This document shows, one piece after another, positions 27,185 through 36,951 of a stretch of 64,000 bases of DNA. Within the stretch, counting starts at the first letter, position 1. Each line of letters opens with the position of its first letter. Below the pieces are notes generated by a model. That model was not told where the DNA came from, did not search any database, and worked only from the letters and a program-made list of their open reading frames with translations. Source of the stretch: Pleurocapsa sp. PCC 7319. Lineage in GTDB: Bacteria; Cyanobacteriota; Cyanobacteriia; Cyanobacteriales; Xenococcaceae. Location: NCBI RefSeq assembly GCF_000332195.1, contig NZ_KB235922.1, positions 2,318,211 to 2,382,210 of the forward strand, written 5' to 3'. Both the position numbers and the translations under genes were made by a program.

Positions 27185-27539
27185 CAATCAGTTGAAATCA
27201 AAGCAGATAGCAACACTGGCGTTAATAGGGAGATATCACGGGTAAATAGGTTCTAGAAAAGTGCCTTAAATGAGAGCCATAATCTGAATAACAAATATGG
27301 ACTCCACTATCGCTCATTTCTCGCAGCATTTCGCTCATAATAGCTGCTTCTCCGAGAAGATAGTAGGCAAATTGAACCGCCCTAAAATGTCAGTCAATCT
27401 TACGGACGGAACGAATAAAAACACCGATATCAGGTTCTGGGGGTAGTCAAAACCCAGATAGGCTAGACGAGTAGCGGAAAACCAGACGGTGGCTAGGATG
27501 AAGCGTAATTGCCGAAAGGAACTCAGAATACGTAAACTA
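27185..27539. other. Stretch between introns B and C; 5' part of intron C unresolved
   Basis: No protein gene. A candidate intron start GTGCCTTAAATG at 27261 differs from the GTGCG consensus, and only about 280 bp separate it from the maturase, much less than the usual 500-700 bp. Either intron C lost part of domain I or it is of a compact type. Confidence 0.45.
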
Positions 27540-29168
27540 ATGCAGAACACGATTGGACACATTGAAAACTTCAATAGTGAATCTTGGATGAATCTACCCT
27601 GGAAGCAATTCCGTAAAGATTTATTCTGTCTACAGAAGCGCACGTACAAAGCAGTTAGAGAAGGAGATACAGCTAAAGCTCAGTCATTACAGAAACTAAT
27701 TTTGCGCTCCCGCGCAGCTAGATTTCTGGCAATACGTCAAGTAACTCAGTTGAATAACGGCAAGAAAACTGCTGGTATCGATGGAAAGTTAGCTTTAGAT
27801 TTCAAGGATAGATTTGAACTAGAACAAAAGTTAAAAACCGAAGCTTCCAACTGGAAACACCAAGGATTATGTTCTATTCCAATCCCCAAGAAGGACGGCA
27901 CGAAAAGGATACTTAAAGTACCCACCATCAGCGATAGAGCCTGGCAATGTCTTGCTAAGTTTGCTCTAGAGCCAGCACATGAAGCAACGTTCCACGCGCA
28001 GAGTTATGGGTTCAGAACAGGACGAAGCGCACACGATGCACAGAAAAAACTGTTTCATAATCTAAACTCTCAAAGTAAAGGACATCAAAAACGAGTTATA
28101 GAACTCGATATATCCAAATGCTTCGATAGAATAAGCCACACCTCCATCATGAAACGGCTCATTGCTCCCAAAGCGATAAAACTAGGTATTTTTCGATGCC
28201 TAAAGGCTGGGGTTAATCCAAAATTCCCCGAACAAGGGACTTGCCAAGGTGGAGTGGTTAGCCCACTGCTTGCCAACATTGCACTGAACGGGATTGAAGA
28301 TATACACAAATCAATACGGTATGCCGACGATATGGTGTTTCTTCTCAAACCTAAAGATAATGCAACACAGATACTCGACGAAATCAAGGAATTTCTAGCC
28401 GAACGAGGAATGGAAATTAGCGAAAGGAAGACTAAGATAACGGCTGCGACAGATGGATTTGACTTCCTGGGCTGGCACTTCCTAGTCCAGAAAAACGGAA
28501 AATTCAGAAGCTATCCCTCAGAGGAGAACTATAAAGCTTTTCGTAAGAAGATTAAAGTCATCATCAATAGCTCTAACTATGGTGCGATAGTGAAAGCTAA
28601 GAAATTAGCCCCTATCGTTAGAGGATGGAGGAATTACCACCGCTTCTGTAAAATGGACGGCTCTAGAAATAGTCTGTGGTTCATCAATAACAGAGCGTTC
28701 AAGGTATTCAATAAGGAACAAAAACAGAATCGCCACTCAGCGAGAGAACTCGTCAATCAAGCATTCCCAGCAGTTCCCAGCTCCGAAAACAAATTTGTAA
28801 ACGTCAAAGGAGACAAATCACCATATGACGGGGATTTAGTCTACTGGAGTAAGCGTAACAGTAAGCTCTATGACAACTATACCTCTTCTGCTTTAAAACA
28901 GCAGAACCATTCATGTGCTGCTTGTGGATTAAATTTCACGAGTGAGGAAAGGGTTCATCTACACCACGTAGACGGAAACCACGATAACTGGAAGTGGGAC
29001 AATTTAGTAGCAATACATGAGTCCTGTCACGATTATCAACACATGAGCAAAAAGCGACAGCTAAGAGTTTCGGAAGCTGGGTGCGGGGAAACTTGCACGC
29101 CCAGATTTCACAGAGAGGGGCGAGACGTAATAGTCTCCCTCGACTCTAACAACTCACGGTTCGCTTAA
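27540..29168 (+). CDS. ltrA: Group II intron maturase / reverse transcriptase with HNH endonuclease (intron C)
   Basis: About 542 aa. RT blocks NNGKKTAGIDGK, TKRILKVPTISDRAWQ, QSYGFRTGRSAHDAQ and IRYADDMVF; maturase domain (IVRGWRNYHRFCKM); C-terminal HNH with CAACGLNF...HLHHVDGNHDN...CHDYQH. It differs widely from intron B's protein and so belongs to another lineage. The frame oddly reads on through domain V (29073-29109) and stops only at 29168, inside the IS1634 inverted repeat, so its native stop seems lost. A start at 27489 (GTG) is also possible. Confidence 0.85.
   Translation: MQNTIGHIENFNSESWMNLPWKQFRKDLFCLQKRTYKAVREGDTAKAQSLQKLILRSRAARFLAIRQVTQLNNGKKTAGIDGKLALDFKDRFELEQKLKTEASNWKHQGLCSIPIPKKDGTKRILKVPTISDRAWQCLAKFALEPAHEATFHAQSYGFRTGRSAHDAQKKLFHNLNSQSKGHQKRVIELDISKCFDRISHTSIMKRLIAPKAIKLGIFRCLKAGVNPKFPEQGTCQGGVVSPLLANIALNGIEDIHKSIRYADDMVFLLKPKDNATQILDEIKEFLAERGMEISERKTKITAATDGFDFLGWHFLVQKNGKFRSYPSEENYKAFRKKIKVIINSSNYGAIVKAKKLAPIVRGWRNYHRFCKMDGSRNSLWFINNRAFKVFNKEQKQNRHSARELVNQAFPAVPSSENKFVNVKGDKSPYDGDLVYWSKRNSKLYDNYTSSALKQQNHSCAACGLNFTSEERVHLHHVDGNHDNWKWDNLVAIHESCHDYQHMSKKRQLRVSEAGCGETCTPRFHREGRDVIVSLDSNNSRFA
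29073..29150 (+). ncRNA. Group II intron C domains V and VI
   Basis: Domain V is visible as GAAGCTGGGTGCGGGGAAAC and its 3' arm TTGCACGCCCAGATTTC (29073-29109), with the AGC triad and a GAAA tetraloop. A domain VI-like stem (GAGACG...AGTCTC) follows, ending near CTAAC at 29150. The IS1634 begins three bases later. Confidence 0.7.
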
Positions 29169-31042
29169 ATCAAAGATGGCTAGAAAAATAAAACAGCTCA
29201 ACTGTATGCTGAGAAAGAAGTTGAAAGAATAGAGAGACCAACCCGTCTTGAAAGGAACTAACTCAGAAAGAGCAGATGATCTTCCTCTAATTATTCATTG
29301 GCTAAAGCAAATGGAAATAGCATCAATAATTGATCGAGAGCTACCTGTTCCTCATGGGAATCGAAAAGGATTAAGCTACGGTCAATTATCAGTCCTATTT
29401 CTAAGTTATGTAGTGAGCCAATCAGACCATCGATTATGTGCCGTAGAACCATGGGTAGAAAAACATCGGCAAACCTTAGAAATAGCAACAGGATGGAACA
29501 TTGGGGGCAAAGATGCCACAGATGACCGACTAGCTGACTTATTAAGTGTCATCGGTTCATCGGAAAATCAAGGGCGAGAGAAAGTAGCAATTCAATTGGG
29601 ACAAAGCACAATACGAGCTTATGAATTACCAACGGACAAAGCCAGAAGCGATACCACAAGTTTTAGTGTCTATCATCAGCCCACAAAAGAAACAGAAGGA
29701 ACTAACTTGCTGAATTTTGGTTATAGTAAAGACCGCCGCCCTGATTTGGTTCAATATCGTCAAATGTTAGCTACTCTCGACCCCATGGGAATGCCTCTAT
29801 TGGGAGCTACATTATCAGGAAATGGAACAGATGAATCTCATTATCTACCAACATGGCAACAATTGGTGGAGATTATTGGTCACAAAGATTTCTTGTTTCT
29901 CGCCGATTCTAAAGGCTCTACTTGGAATAATCGGGGGAAAATTAATCAACAAGGAGGAATTTACTGTTTTCCGCTAGCGATGCATCAGCCTCGTCCCAAA
30001 CTGTTATCGCAATGGGTGGCTAATCCACCAACAGCAGTGCAAGAAATTTGTCTCAACTCCGAAGCCGAGTCAGAATCTCCCATTGGTAAGGGTTTTGAAG
30101 TTCCGTTGGGCAGTCTCTGGTATGAAAAAGAACATCAAAAGTGGCATCGTTGGTCAGAACGATGGTTAGTGGTTTGTTCTTATGCTTTACAACAGCGTCA
30201 ACTTAAAAGCTTGTCAGCTCGTCTGAGTAAAGCGGAACTTGCCCTAGAAAAACTCGCTAAAAAACCACCACAAGATGAGGTAGCTCTACAAACCAAAGTG
30301 GAGACTATTCTGAAACGTTATCGAGTTACGGGGCAGATCTTAACTGCGATTGAGAAGAAAATTGGCTATCAAAAAGTTTATCAAGGTGCTGGTCGAGGAA
30401 GTAAGAATCGTCCCTCTCGTCGTGTTCGTCAAACTACTCTTTCCTTGACTTATCAACGTTGTGAGACCGCTATCACCCATCAACAATCCATCGCTGGTTG
30501 GAGATTGTATGTAACTAATGCTAATTCACAGCGTCTTTCTCTTGAGCAAGCTGTTAACTCTTATCGGGAGCAATGGCAACCTGAAAGAGGTTTTCATCGT
30601 TTTAAACGAGGTCGTCTTCCCGCTTTACCCATCTATTTTCAAGATGAAGAACGGATTCGAGGGCTGATGTTTTTACTAACGATCGCCCTGACTCTGTTTA
30701 CCTTGATGGAATTTGTGGTTCGTCGCCAACTAGCGGTGACAAAGCAATCACTTCCTGGACTTTATTCAGGCAATCCCAAGCGCACTACTTTTCGTCCCAC
30801 TGCTGAACAATTGCTAGCTGCTTTTGGCGATCTAACTTTGTATCTTTATCCTGATGGCTCTACTGAAATTAGTTCTCTTAATTCTCTTCAAAGACAGATT
30901 TTAAATCTGATGAAGATTCCTGAATCGATTTACATTCTTCCCCAGCTAGTTCCTGATTGACTCCAATCCAGCAAATAATTGCTGTGACTTGATTCTATCC
31001 TCTTTATTTGATTCAATGCATTTTATTTAAGCGAACCGTGAG
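29153..31042 (+). mobile_element. IS1634-family insertion sequence
   Basis: 1,890 bp with 18-bp perfect inverted repeats (CTCACGGTTCGCTTAAAT at 29153; complement ending at 31042) and a 6-bp target duplication TAACAA (29147-29152 and 31043-31048). It landed at the 3' end of group II intron C. Confidence 0.9.
29248..30960 (+). CDS. IS1634-family transposase
   Basis: 570-aa IS4-superfamily DDE transposase with the IS1634 hallmarks: N-terminal LPLIIHWLKQMEIASIIDREL, first Asp in RSDTTSFSVY, second Asp in FLADSKGSTW, and Glu in YREQWQPERGFHRFKRG. A long insertion domain lies before the Glu. Begins at TTG 29248; no better ATG exists upstream in frame within the element. Intact, and with its duplication still clean, so probably a recent arrival. 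Confidence 0.88.
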   Translation: MKGTNSERADDLPLIIHWLKQMEIASIIDRELPVPHGNRKGLSYGQLSVLFLSYVVSQSDHRLCAVEPWVEKHRQTLEIATGWNIGGKDATDDRLADLLSVIGSSENQGREKVAIQLGQSTIRAYELPTDKARSDTTSFSVYHQPTKETEGTNLLNFGYSKDRRPDLVQYRQMLATLDPMGMPLLGATLSGNGTDESHYLPTWQQLVEIIGHKDFLFLADSKGSTWNNRGKINQQGGIYCFPLAMHQPRPKLLSQWVANPPTAVQEICLNSEAESESPIGKGFEVPLGSLWYEKEHQKWHRWSERWLVVCSYALQQRQLKSLSARLSKAELALEKLAKKPPQDEVALQTKVETILKRYRVTGQILTAIEKKIGYQKVYQGAGRGSKNRPSRRVRQTTLSLTYQRCETAITHQQSIAGWRLYVTNANSQRLSLEQAVNSYREQWQPERGFHRFKRGRLPALPIYFQDEERIRGLMFLLTIALTLFTLMEFVVRRQLAVTKQSLPGLYSGNPKRTTFRPTAEQLLAAFGDLTLYLYPDGSTEISSLNSLQRQILNLMKIPESIYILPQLVPD

Positions 31043-31061
31043 TAACAAGTTGGTGAAGAAA

Positions 31062-31648
31062 ATGCCATGCACTGCTCCTCCACCTAAAATTCCCAATCAA
31101 GATAAACGTCCGAAGCGAACATCTGTTTCCGACTGAAGTGAACGCGATGATTGCTGCTGCATTGAAAGTAGGCAGACATGGATTGAGAGATTCAACTCTG
31201 ATTTTGATGGCGTATCGTCATGGCTTGAGAGTATCGGAGTTGGTAGCTTTAAGGTGGGAGCAGATTGATTTTACTGCTGGTACGATTTACATCAACCGAC
31301 TGAAGAATGGTGTCAGTTCGACTCATCCTCTTCGGGGTATTGAACTTAGAGCTTTGCGACAATTACAAAGAAAATATCCTAACTCAAATTATTTGTTTGT
31401 AACAGAGAGAGGTGCGGTAATGGCTGCTGCGACTGCGAGAGGAATTATCCAACGTGCGGGTAAGATGGCGGAATTATCGAAGAAGCGTTCATCCCCATAT
31501 GCTACGCCATGCTTGTGGATTTTATTTGGCGAGCAGAGGGCATGATACCAGGGCTATCCAGGCATATCTTGGTCATCGAAATATTCAGCATACTGTCCGT
31601 TATACGGAATTGTCTTCTAAACGATTTCAAGATTTTTGGCTGGATTGA
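31062..31648 (+). pseudogene. Tyrosine recombinase (FimB-like integrase), two frameshifts
   Basis: Three overlapping frames together give one short integrase of about 195 aa: N-terminus from ATG 31062 (MPCTAPPPKIPNQ), a shift near 31130, the catalytic Arg region (YRHGLRVSELVALRW), a second shift near 31495, then HPHMLRHACGFYL, LGHRNIQHTV and VRYTELSSKRF with the nucleophile Tyr. All five catalytic residues can be read, but not in one frame. A near-identical C-terminal fragment is at 6722-7000. It would have inverted or integrated DNA. Confidence 0.8.
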
Positions 31649-31848
31649 TTGTAAAGCGCGATCGCCCGTGGAAAATTTGTCGCGATCTTTATCTCCCCCG
31701 CTTTTTTTCGCTTTCCATCATAGGCTGTGAGTCAGACACTGTAATAGTTTCAGGGCGAGGTTGTGTCTGGTGACACGAACCTTCTATTTTCGTGTATACG
31801 GAATTTTCTTCTAAACGATTTTAAGATTTTTGGTTGGATTGATTGTAA
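31601..31848 (+). repeat. Integrase 3'-end sequence present twice in direct orientation
   Basis: 31601-31654 (TATACGGAATTGTCTTC...) and 31795-31848 are 54-bp direct repeats with a few changes, about 140 bp apart. A third copy lies on the minus strand near 6790-6850. Confidence 0.75.
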
Positions 31849-31872
31849 GACAAGTGATCGCAGTTTTGCTGG

Positions 31873-34800
31873 CTATTTTATGATTAAATATGCTGCGGGA
31901 ATTAAATATAGTGCCAACAGAGTCGCTCCCATAACTCCGCCTGCAATCGCAACTGCCAAAGGTGGCCAAAATTCACCACCGCCTAATAATAGAGGTACAA
32001 ACCCAATGGCAGTAGTTAAGGTAGTGGCAATTACATGGCGAGTTGAATGTAATACTACTTCTCTGATGGCTGGTTTGTTGCCTGTTCTGGATACAGGATT
32101 CTGCTGAATAGCAGCTAATACCACAATGGAATCATTAATCCCTACTCCGATCAAGCCTACTGTACCGATAATTGGATTAAAGCCAAAAGGATAGCCAAAC
32201 AGCCAGATAGAGAATAAACCCAGACCACAAGAGGCAATCGCCACTACGCCGATAACACCAGCCAAACGAAAAGAATCTAAAGATAGAACTAAAGTTGCCA
32301 CCATCAAGACAGTAAGAACTCCTACAATGGAAACTAAACCCCCAAGAGCATCATCTTTTTGTTCTGCTTCTCCGCCAAACTCATAGCTGTAGCCATTGGG
32401 AAGCTGCCATTTGGTTTCAGTTAATTTATGCTTAAAATCGGTTAATGCCTCATCGGGTAAAGTTCCAGCGGTTAAAAAGCCTTGCACCGTGTTAACTCTT
32501 TGTCCGTTATAGCGAGTAATCTTTGCCAGTTCTGGTTTAAGAGTTATTTTACTCAAAGACGATAGAGGAACGTTCTCAACTACATTATTCGAACCATCTT
32601 GAGCGGGTAATAAATTTAACGAGGCAATATTATTTAATCCAGCGCGATCTGCTGCGGATAATCTAACTCGGACGGGTAATTCTTCGGTAGATTCCAAAAT
32701 AGATCCACCTGTGGCACCTTCTAAAGTAGAATCTAACTGTTGAGCGATCTCATCACGGTTCAAACCAGCCAAACGAACTTCTTCTTCATTTACCTGTATT
32801 TCTAACTGAGGTCTAATTTCAGCTAAACTGGCGCGGGTATGAGTTATCTCACTTAACTCAATTAATAAACTTCTTGCCTTTTCTCCTAATTGTTGTAGCG
32901 TATCCAAGTCCGAACCAAAGATTCTCATTTCCACTGGCGCATTAAAAAAGGGTCCTTGTTTTAGTTGTTGAACCAAAATGCGAGCAGAGGGAAAAACCCG
33001 ATCTAATTCGCCCTGCAATTCCTTAACTAGAGAATTAGAGGCAATTAAATTCAGTTGAATTATAGCCTGAGCATAATTAGCTTCTTGTTGTCTACCTCCC
33101 CCCACATTGTAATAAAATTTTGGCGCACTTCTGCCAATAAACCAGTGAACATCAGTTACGTTTTCGTAAGTTAACAGGTGATCGCGTATTTGTTTGGTAA
33201 CAGCTTGAGTTTTGGCAATCGAAGTTGCTGCGGGTAACTCTAATTGAATCTGTAACTGATCGCGATCTGCTGCGGGGAAAAACTGTAGTGGTAGATGACT
33301 TACTTGGATAAAGCCAATCACAGGAAGCAGTAAAGCTAGGCAAATACCTAGTACTGGTCGATCAACAGCCCATTTCAAGGTTTTTCTATACCATCTTGTT
33401 AGTAGCTGGACAGATATACCTGTTTGCCACCACGATTTTTCTAAGGGTGAATAGCCGTTTACCGTGGTCAATTTTGCTGTCAAGGCTGGAATGATTGCCA
33501 ATGCTAGAAATAAAGAGGAAGATACCGCTAAAATAACGCTGACGGCAATCGTTCCTATAAATTCTCCAGTCTCTCCTGGTAATAAGGCAATTGGTAGAAA
33601 AGAAAGGATAGTAGTAATGGTTGAACTTAATAAGGGAACAGCTAAATGATTTAAACTATTGTTGATGGCATCGATGGGTTTAAAGCCATTTTTGAGATGG
33701 TTAGTTACCTTATCGACCATTATAATTCCATTATCAATTAAGATTCCCAATGCTACTATCAATCCCATAACTGACATCTGGTGTAGGGGAATTTTCATTA
33801 TATTCATCCAGCCAAACACCATCAAGATTGATAGGGGTAAAGAAGTACCAACTATGATTGCCGATCGCCATCCCATCATTATCAGCGTGACTAGAAAGAC
33901 TAAACCACCACCTAAAACTAAATTAAGAATTAAACTATTTATTCTATCTTCGACGTAACGGTTTTGAGCAAAAACGGTTTTTAATTCAATTGTACTAGGA
34001 AGTTCTGAACGATATTCCTTTAAAACTTTTTCAGCATTTTTTGCCCAGATATTTAGTTTAGTTGCCGACTCTACATGAACAGCAAGAGTTACTCCAGGGC
34101 GATCGCTAATAATAGACAGTTCATTAGCTGGAGAAGTAACACCTTTAGTTACTGTTGCAATATCTTGTATGCGAACAAATTGTCCCTGGCTACCAAAGCT
34201 AATTGGAATATTCTGTACTCGATTAAGGGTATCTAATTCTCCAGCTACTTCAATTGATAAATCACTATTACTATTGTGTAGTTGTCCAGCCGATGCTTTA
34301 GAATCGCTTTGTTGAATCTGCTGGGAAATATCGGCTGCGGTTAGATTGTAACTAGCAATCGTAGTAGGATTAATTTCTATGAGAATTTCTTCGTCTTGAT
34401 CGCCAAATAATTTTACTTCTTCTGTTCCTAGAATAGCTTGAATACGATCTTTTAAAACTTCCCCTTGACGATTTAAAATTCCATAGTTTGGATGTTTATC
34501 TTGCCATGTCAAAGCTATAATTAAAGCATAAGCTTTAACCTTAAGCTTTTCTAATTCTGGTTCGCTAGCACCTGCAGGCAACTCTGACTTAACCTCATCA
34601 ATCTTATTTTGTATCCGAGACCAAACATCTTCCAACTCTTCTTTCTGTACGCTATCCTTTAGATACAGAAGAATAATCGAACCACCAGAACTAGAAGTTG
34701 AACTATACTTTTTTATTTCTTCTATTTCTGTAAATTTATCTTCAATTTTGTCTGTGATTAGTGATTCAATCCTAGCTGCCCTAGCACCAGGCAGAAAAGT

Positions 34801-34938
34801 CTTAACGAAAGCAGTGCGAGACAGCAATTCTGGATCTTCTAATTTAGGTAAAGCAAAATAAGAAGAAATACCCCAAACAAAAATTAGAACAATGGTTGAG
34901 ATCAGTAAACGACTATTACGATAGAACAAGGTAGACAT
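31873..34938 (-). CDS. RND-family efflux permease (AcrB/HAE1-type)
   Basis: 1021-aa inner-membrane proton-driven exporter, the usual size for RND pumps. It starts with an N-terminal membrane helix (LLISTIVLIFVWGISSYFAL), has two large periplasmic loops, and central helices with GLIVALGILIDNGIIMVDKV, the equivalent of the conserved helix-4 Asp region. It also has LLSSTITTILSFLPIALLPG and a second-half GVGINDSIVVLAAIQ. It lies 15 nt behind the gene for its adaptor (34954-36951) and is surely co-transcribed. No outer-membrane TolC gene is next to it. The substrate (drug, metal or lipid) is unknown. Confidence 0.92.
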   Translation of the reverse strand: MSTLFYRNSRLLISTIVLIFVWGISSYFALPKLEDPELLSRTAFVKTFLPGARAARIESLITDKIEDKFTEIEEIKKYSSTSSSGGSIILLYLKDSVQKEELEDVWSRIQNKIDEVKSELPAGASEPELEKLKVKAYALIIALTWQDKHPNYGILNRQGEVLKDRIQAILGTEEVKLFGDQDEEILIEINPTTIASYNLTAADISQQIQQSDSKASAGQLHNSNSDLSIEVAGELDTLNRVQNIPISFGSQGQFVRIQDIATVTKGVTSPANELSIISDRPGVTLAVHVESATKLNIWAKNAEKVLKEYRSELPSTIELKTVFAQNRYVEDRINSLILNLVLGGGLVFLVTLIMMGWRSAIIVGTSLPLSILMVFGWMNIMKIPLHQMSVMGLIVALGILIDNGIIMVDKVTNHLKNGFKPIDAINNSLNHLAVPLLSSTITTILSFLPIALLPGETGEFIGTIAVSVILAVSSSLFLALAIIPALTAKLTTVNGYSPLEKSWWQTGISVQLLTRWYRKTLKWAVDRPVLGICLALLLPVIGFIQVSHLPLQFFPAADRDQLQIQLELPAATSIAKTQAVTKQIRDHLLTYENVTDVHWFIGRSAPKFYYNVGGGRQQEANYAQAIIQLNLIASNSLVKELQGELDRVFPSARILVQQLKQGPFFNAPVEMRIFGSDLDTLQQLGEKARSLLIELSEITHTRASLAEIRPQLEIQVNEEEVRLAGLNRDEIAQQLDSTLEGATGGSILESTEELPVRVRLSAADRAGLNNIASLNLLPAQDGSNNVVENVPLSSLSKITLKPELAKITRYNGQRVNTVQGFLTAGTLPDEALTDFKHKLTETKWQLPNGYSYEFGGEAEQKDDALGGLVSIVGVLTVLMVATLVLSLDSFRLAGVIGVVAIASCGLGLFSIWLFGYPFGFNPIIGTVGLIGVGINDSIVVLAAIQQNPVSRTGNKPAIREVVLHSTRHVIATTLTTAIGFVPLLLGGGEFWPPLAVAIAGGVMGATLLALYLIPAAYLIIK

Positions 34939-34953
34939 AGCAAAGTTTATTTT

Positions 34954-36951
34954 CTACTGACTAGTTACTAATTGACCAGGGACTAAACGATGTGTACCAT
35001 CTGTAATGATTTCATCCCCTGGTCGAAGTGTTCCCCTGACAAAAACGCGATTCTCTTGTGTTTCTAATATCTCTACATATCTGCGTTCCGCTTTATTATT
35101 GACCTCTGACGACTCTACCAGGGCGTAACAAGACCATAAACCGCGATCGCTTCTAGCTAAAGCATTAATAGGTAACCAATAACCATCGGTATTATTGGTC
35201 TGGATAATAGCTAATCGAGCAATTTGTTTGGGCGATATTTGAGTAGCTGCTGTAGTTGCAAGCTTCAAAACTATAGTACGAGTACGAGTTGCGGTATTTA
35301 CCTCTGGTAAAACAGAATCAACTACAGTACTATAATTTTTACCGCCTATTGTTACCTGCTGCTTACCACCCAACTGCATTCGGTTAGCTACATCGATTGG
35401 AACGCCGATTTTGACCTTGGGTTGAGTATCTTCGACTAACCGCAAAATAGATGTACTCGCTTTGACAACCGTTCCTTCATCTAAATTACGGGTAGAAACT
35501 ATGCCCCTAAAAGGGGATTTGAGAATACTTTTATCAATGGTAATATCTAAATCTTTAATCTCGGCGATAAGCTGATTTACGGCTGCTTGTTGCGCGCTTA
35601 TTTTTTCGACTCTGATGCCGTTTTGTAACTTGTCTAAATTGCTTTTGGCATTAGCTAAACGTTCATTTAAAGCTTTACGATTAAAAGCAATTTCGTCTAA
35701 CTGTTCGCGAGAAATTGCACCTTCATTATATAGATATTCTCGACGAGAATTTTTTAATTTTTCTAATTCTAGCTGCTGTTTCAAGCCTTCTACTTGAGCC
35801 TGGGATGCTGTTATTTCTTCTGTTCTCACACCATTTTTAAGTTCTGCAAGAACCGCTTCTTCCTGCTCTTTTTGGGCGATTAATCCCTGACGTTGTGCTT
35901 CTAAGTTAGCGGTATCTAGTTTTGCTAAAGGAGTATATGCTGAGACGAGATCGCCTTCTTCAACAAATATTTCAACTAATTTACCTCCACGCTCAAAACC
36001 CACCTCGCTAGTTCTTGATGCTGTTACCTCTCCTGTGTAGGTTTGAGAAGTTTTATAAGATTTAACTGGCTCTATTTTTTTAGTCTTGACAGGAATAATA
36101 TTTGTTTTTTTTTGTTGAGCTGGAGCAGAAGCAAACTGAGTACCAGAGTGATAAAAAAAGGAAATTAGAATCATTGTTGTTATTAATAAGATAGGAATAA
36201 TTGACAACTGATTATTAAGCCAGATTTTACAATTTTTAAAAGATGTTTCGTCTTTTTGCCTTGAATTTTTTAGCTTCAGTTTTTCTGCCTCTGATATAAG
36301 CGGTTTTAAAACTAGTTTTGAGCTATCAGTTTTATTTATCTTAAGTGGCAGTTTATTCTTAATCTCTTGTATATTCTCTGTATTTTTTTGTAAAGACTTG
36401 TTATCGAAGCCTGGTACTTCAGTTAGATTATTAGAAGTAAATCTTTGCTTACCATTAGTACTTGTTTCGAGGTTTGATACTTGTTTATTAACTGAAATAA
36501 ACCCATTTTGCTCGGATAAGGTGACGAAATCAGAAGAGGAAAGTCCAGCTACAACTTTTTTAAGTAGTTTTGATTCTATCTGCGAGTAACCTCGATTTAC
36601 TGACAAAATTGCCTGCACTAACTCTTCAGCAAGGGTTTTTTTGAGTAAATAGCCTTCTGCTCCTGCTTGCAAAGCTTGTATTACATGTTCCTTGTTTTCG
36701 CGGCTGCTAAGAATGAGCACTTTAGTTTTCGGAAACTGCTGACAAATTTTTTGAGTGGCAGTTATTCCATTCATGACTGGCATTTCAATATCCATCAACA
36801 CAATATCGGGCATGAGAGTACCCACTTGTTTTATTGCGCTGTTACCATCTTCGGCAGTACCTACTACTTGTAGCTTCGGTCTGGGTTCAAGCAATGTCTG
36901 AACTCTTTGCCTTACGATGTTCTGATCGTCTACTAGCAAGATGCGAATCAT
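34954..36951 (-). CDS. Response-regulator receiver domain fused to an RND membrane-fusion (adaptor) protein
   Basis: 665 aa with an uncommon layout. Residues 1-120 form a NarL-type receiver domain (acidic pair DD at 8-9, phospho-acceptor Asp54 in LMDIEMPVMNG, then LILSSRE and GYLLKKT). A low-complexity linker follows to about 245, then one membrane helix (LSIIPILLITTMILISFFY), and a periplasmic HlyD/AcrA-like adaptor (GEVTASRTSEVGF, EGDLVSAYTPLAKLD, coiled-coil hairpin of about 100 residues, SPFRGIVSTRNLDEG, then beta-barrel parts to the end). No HTH is present. The receiver would face the cytoplasm and the adaptor the periplasm, so phosphorylation could gate the pump directly. No stop or shift separates the halves. 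Confidence 0.88.
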   Translation of the reverse strand: MIRILLVDDQNIVRQRVQTLLEPRPKLQVVGTAEDGNSAIKQVGTLMPDIVLMDIEMPVMNGITATQKICQQFPKTKVLILSSRENKEHVIQALQAGAEGYLLKKTLAEELVQAILSVNRGYSQIESKLLKKVVAGLSSSDFVTLSEQNGFISVNKQVSNLETSTNGKQRFTSNNLTEVPGFDNKSLQKNTENIQEIKNKLPLKINKTDSSKLVLKPLISEAEKLKLKNSRQKDETSFKNCKIWLNNQLSIIPILLITTMILISFFYHSGTQFASAPAQQKKTNIIPVKTKKIEPVKSYKTSQTYTGEVTASRTSEVGFERGGKLVEIFVEEGDLVSAYTPLAKLDTANLEAQRQGLIAQKEQEEAVLAELKNGVRTEEITASQAQVEGLKQQLELEKLKNSRREYLYNEGAISREQLDEIAFNRKALNERLANAKSNLDKLQNGIRVEKISAQQAAVNQLIAEIKDLDITIDKSILKSPFRGIVSTRNLDEGTVVKASTSILRLVEDTQPKVKIGVPIDVANRMQLGGKQQVTIGGKNYSTVVDSVLPEVNTATRTRTIVLKLATTAATQISPKQIARLAIIQTNNTDGYWLPINALARSDRGLWSCYALVESSEVNNKAERRYVEILETQENRVFVRGTLRPGDEIITDGTHRLVPGQLVTSQ

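Noticed and set aside
27261-27272. GTGCCTTAAATG as the definite 5' end of intron C
   Set aside because: It departs from the GTGCG consensus and leaves too little room for domains I-IV; left as unresolved.
33464-33958. Plus-strand frames opposite the RND permease
   Set aside because: Antisense shadows of hydrophobic membrane-helix coding sequence.
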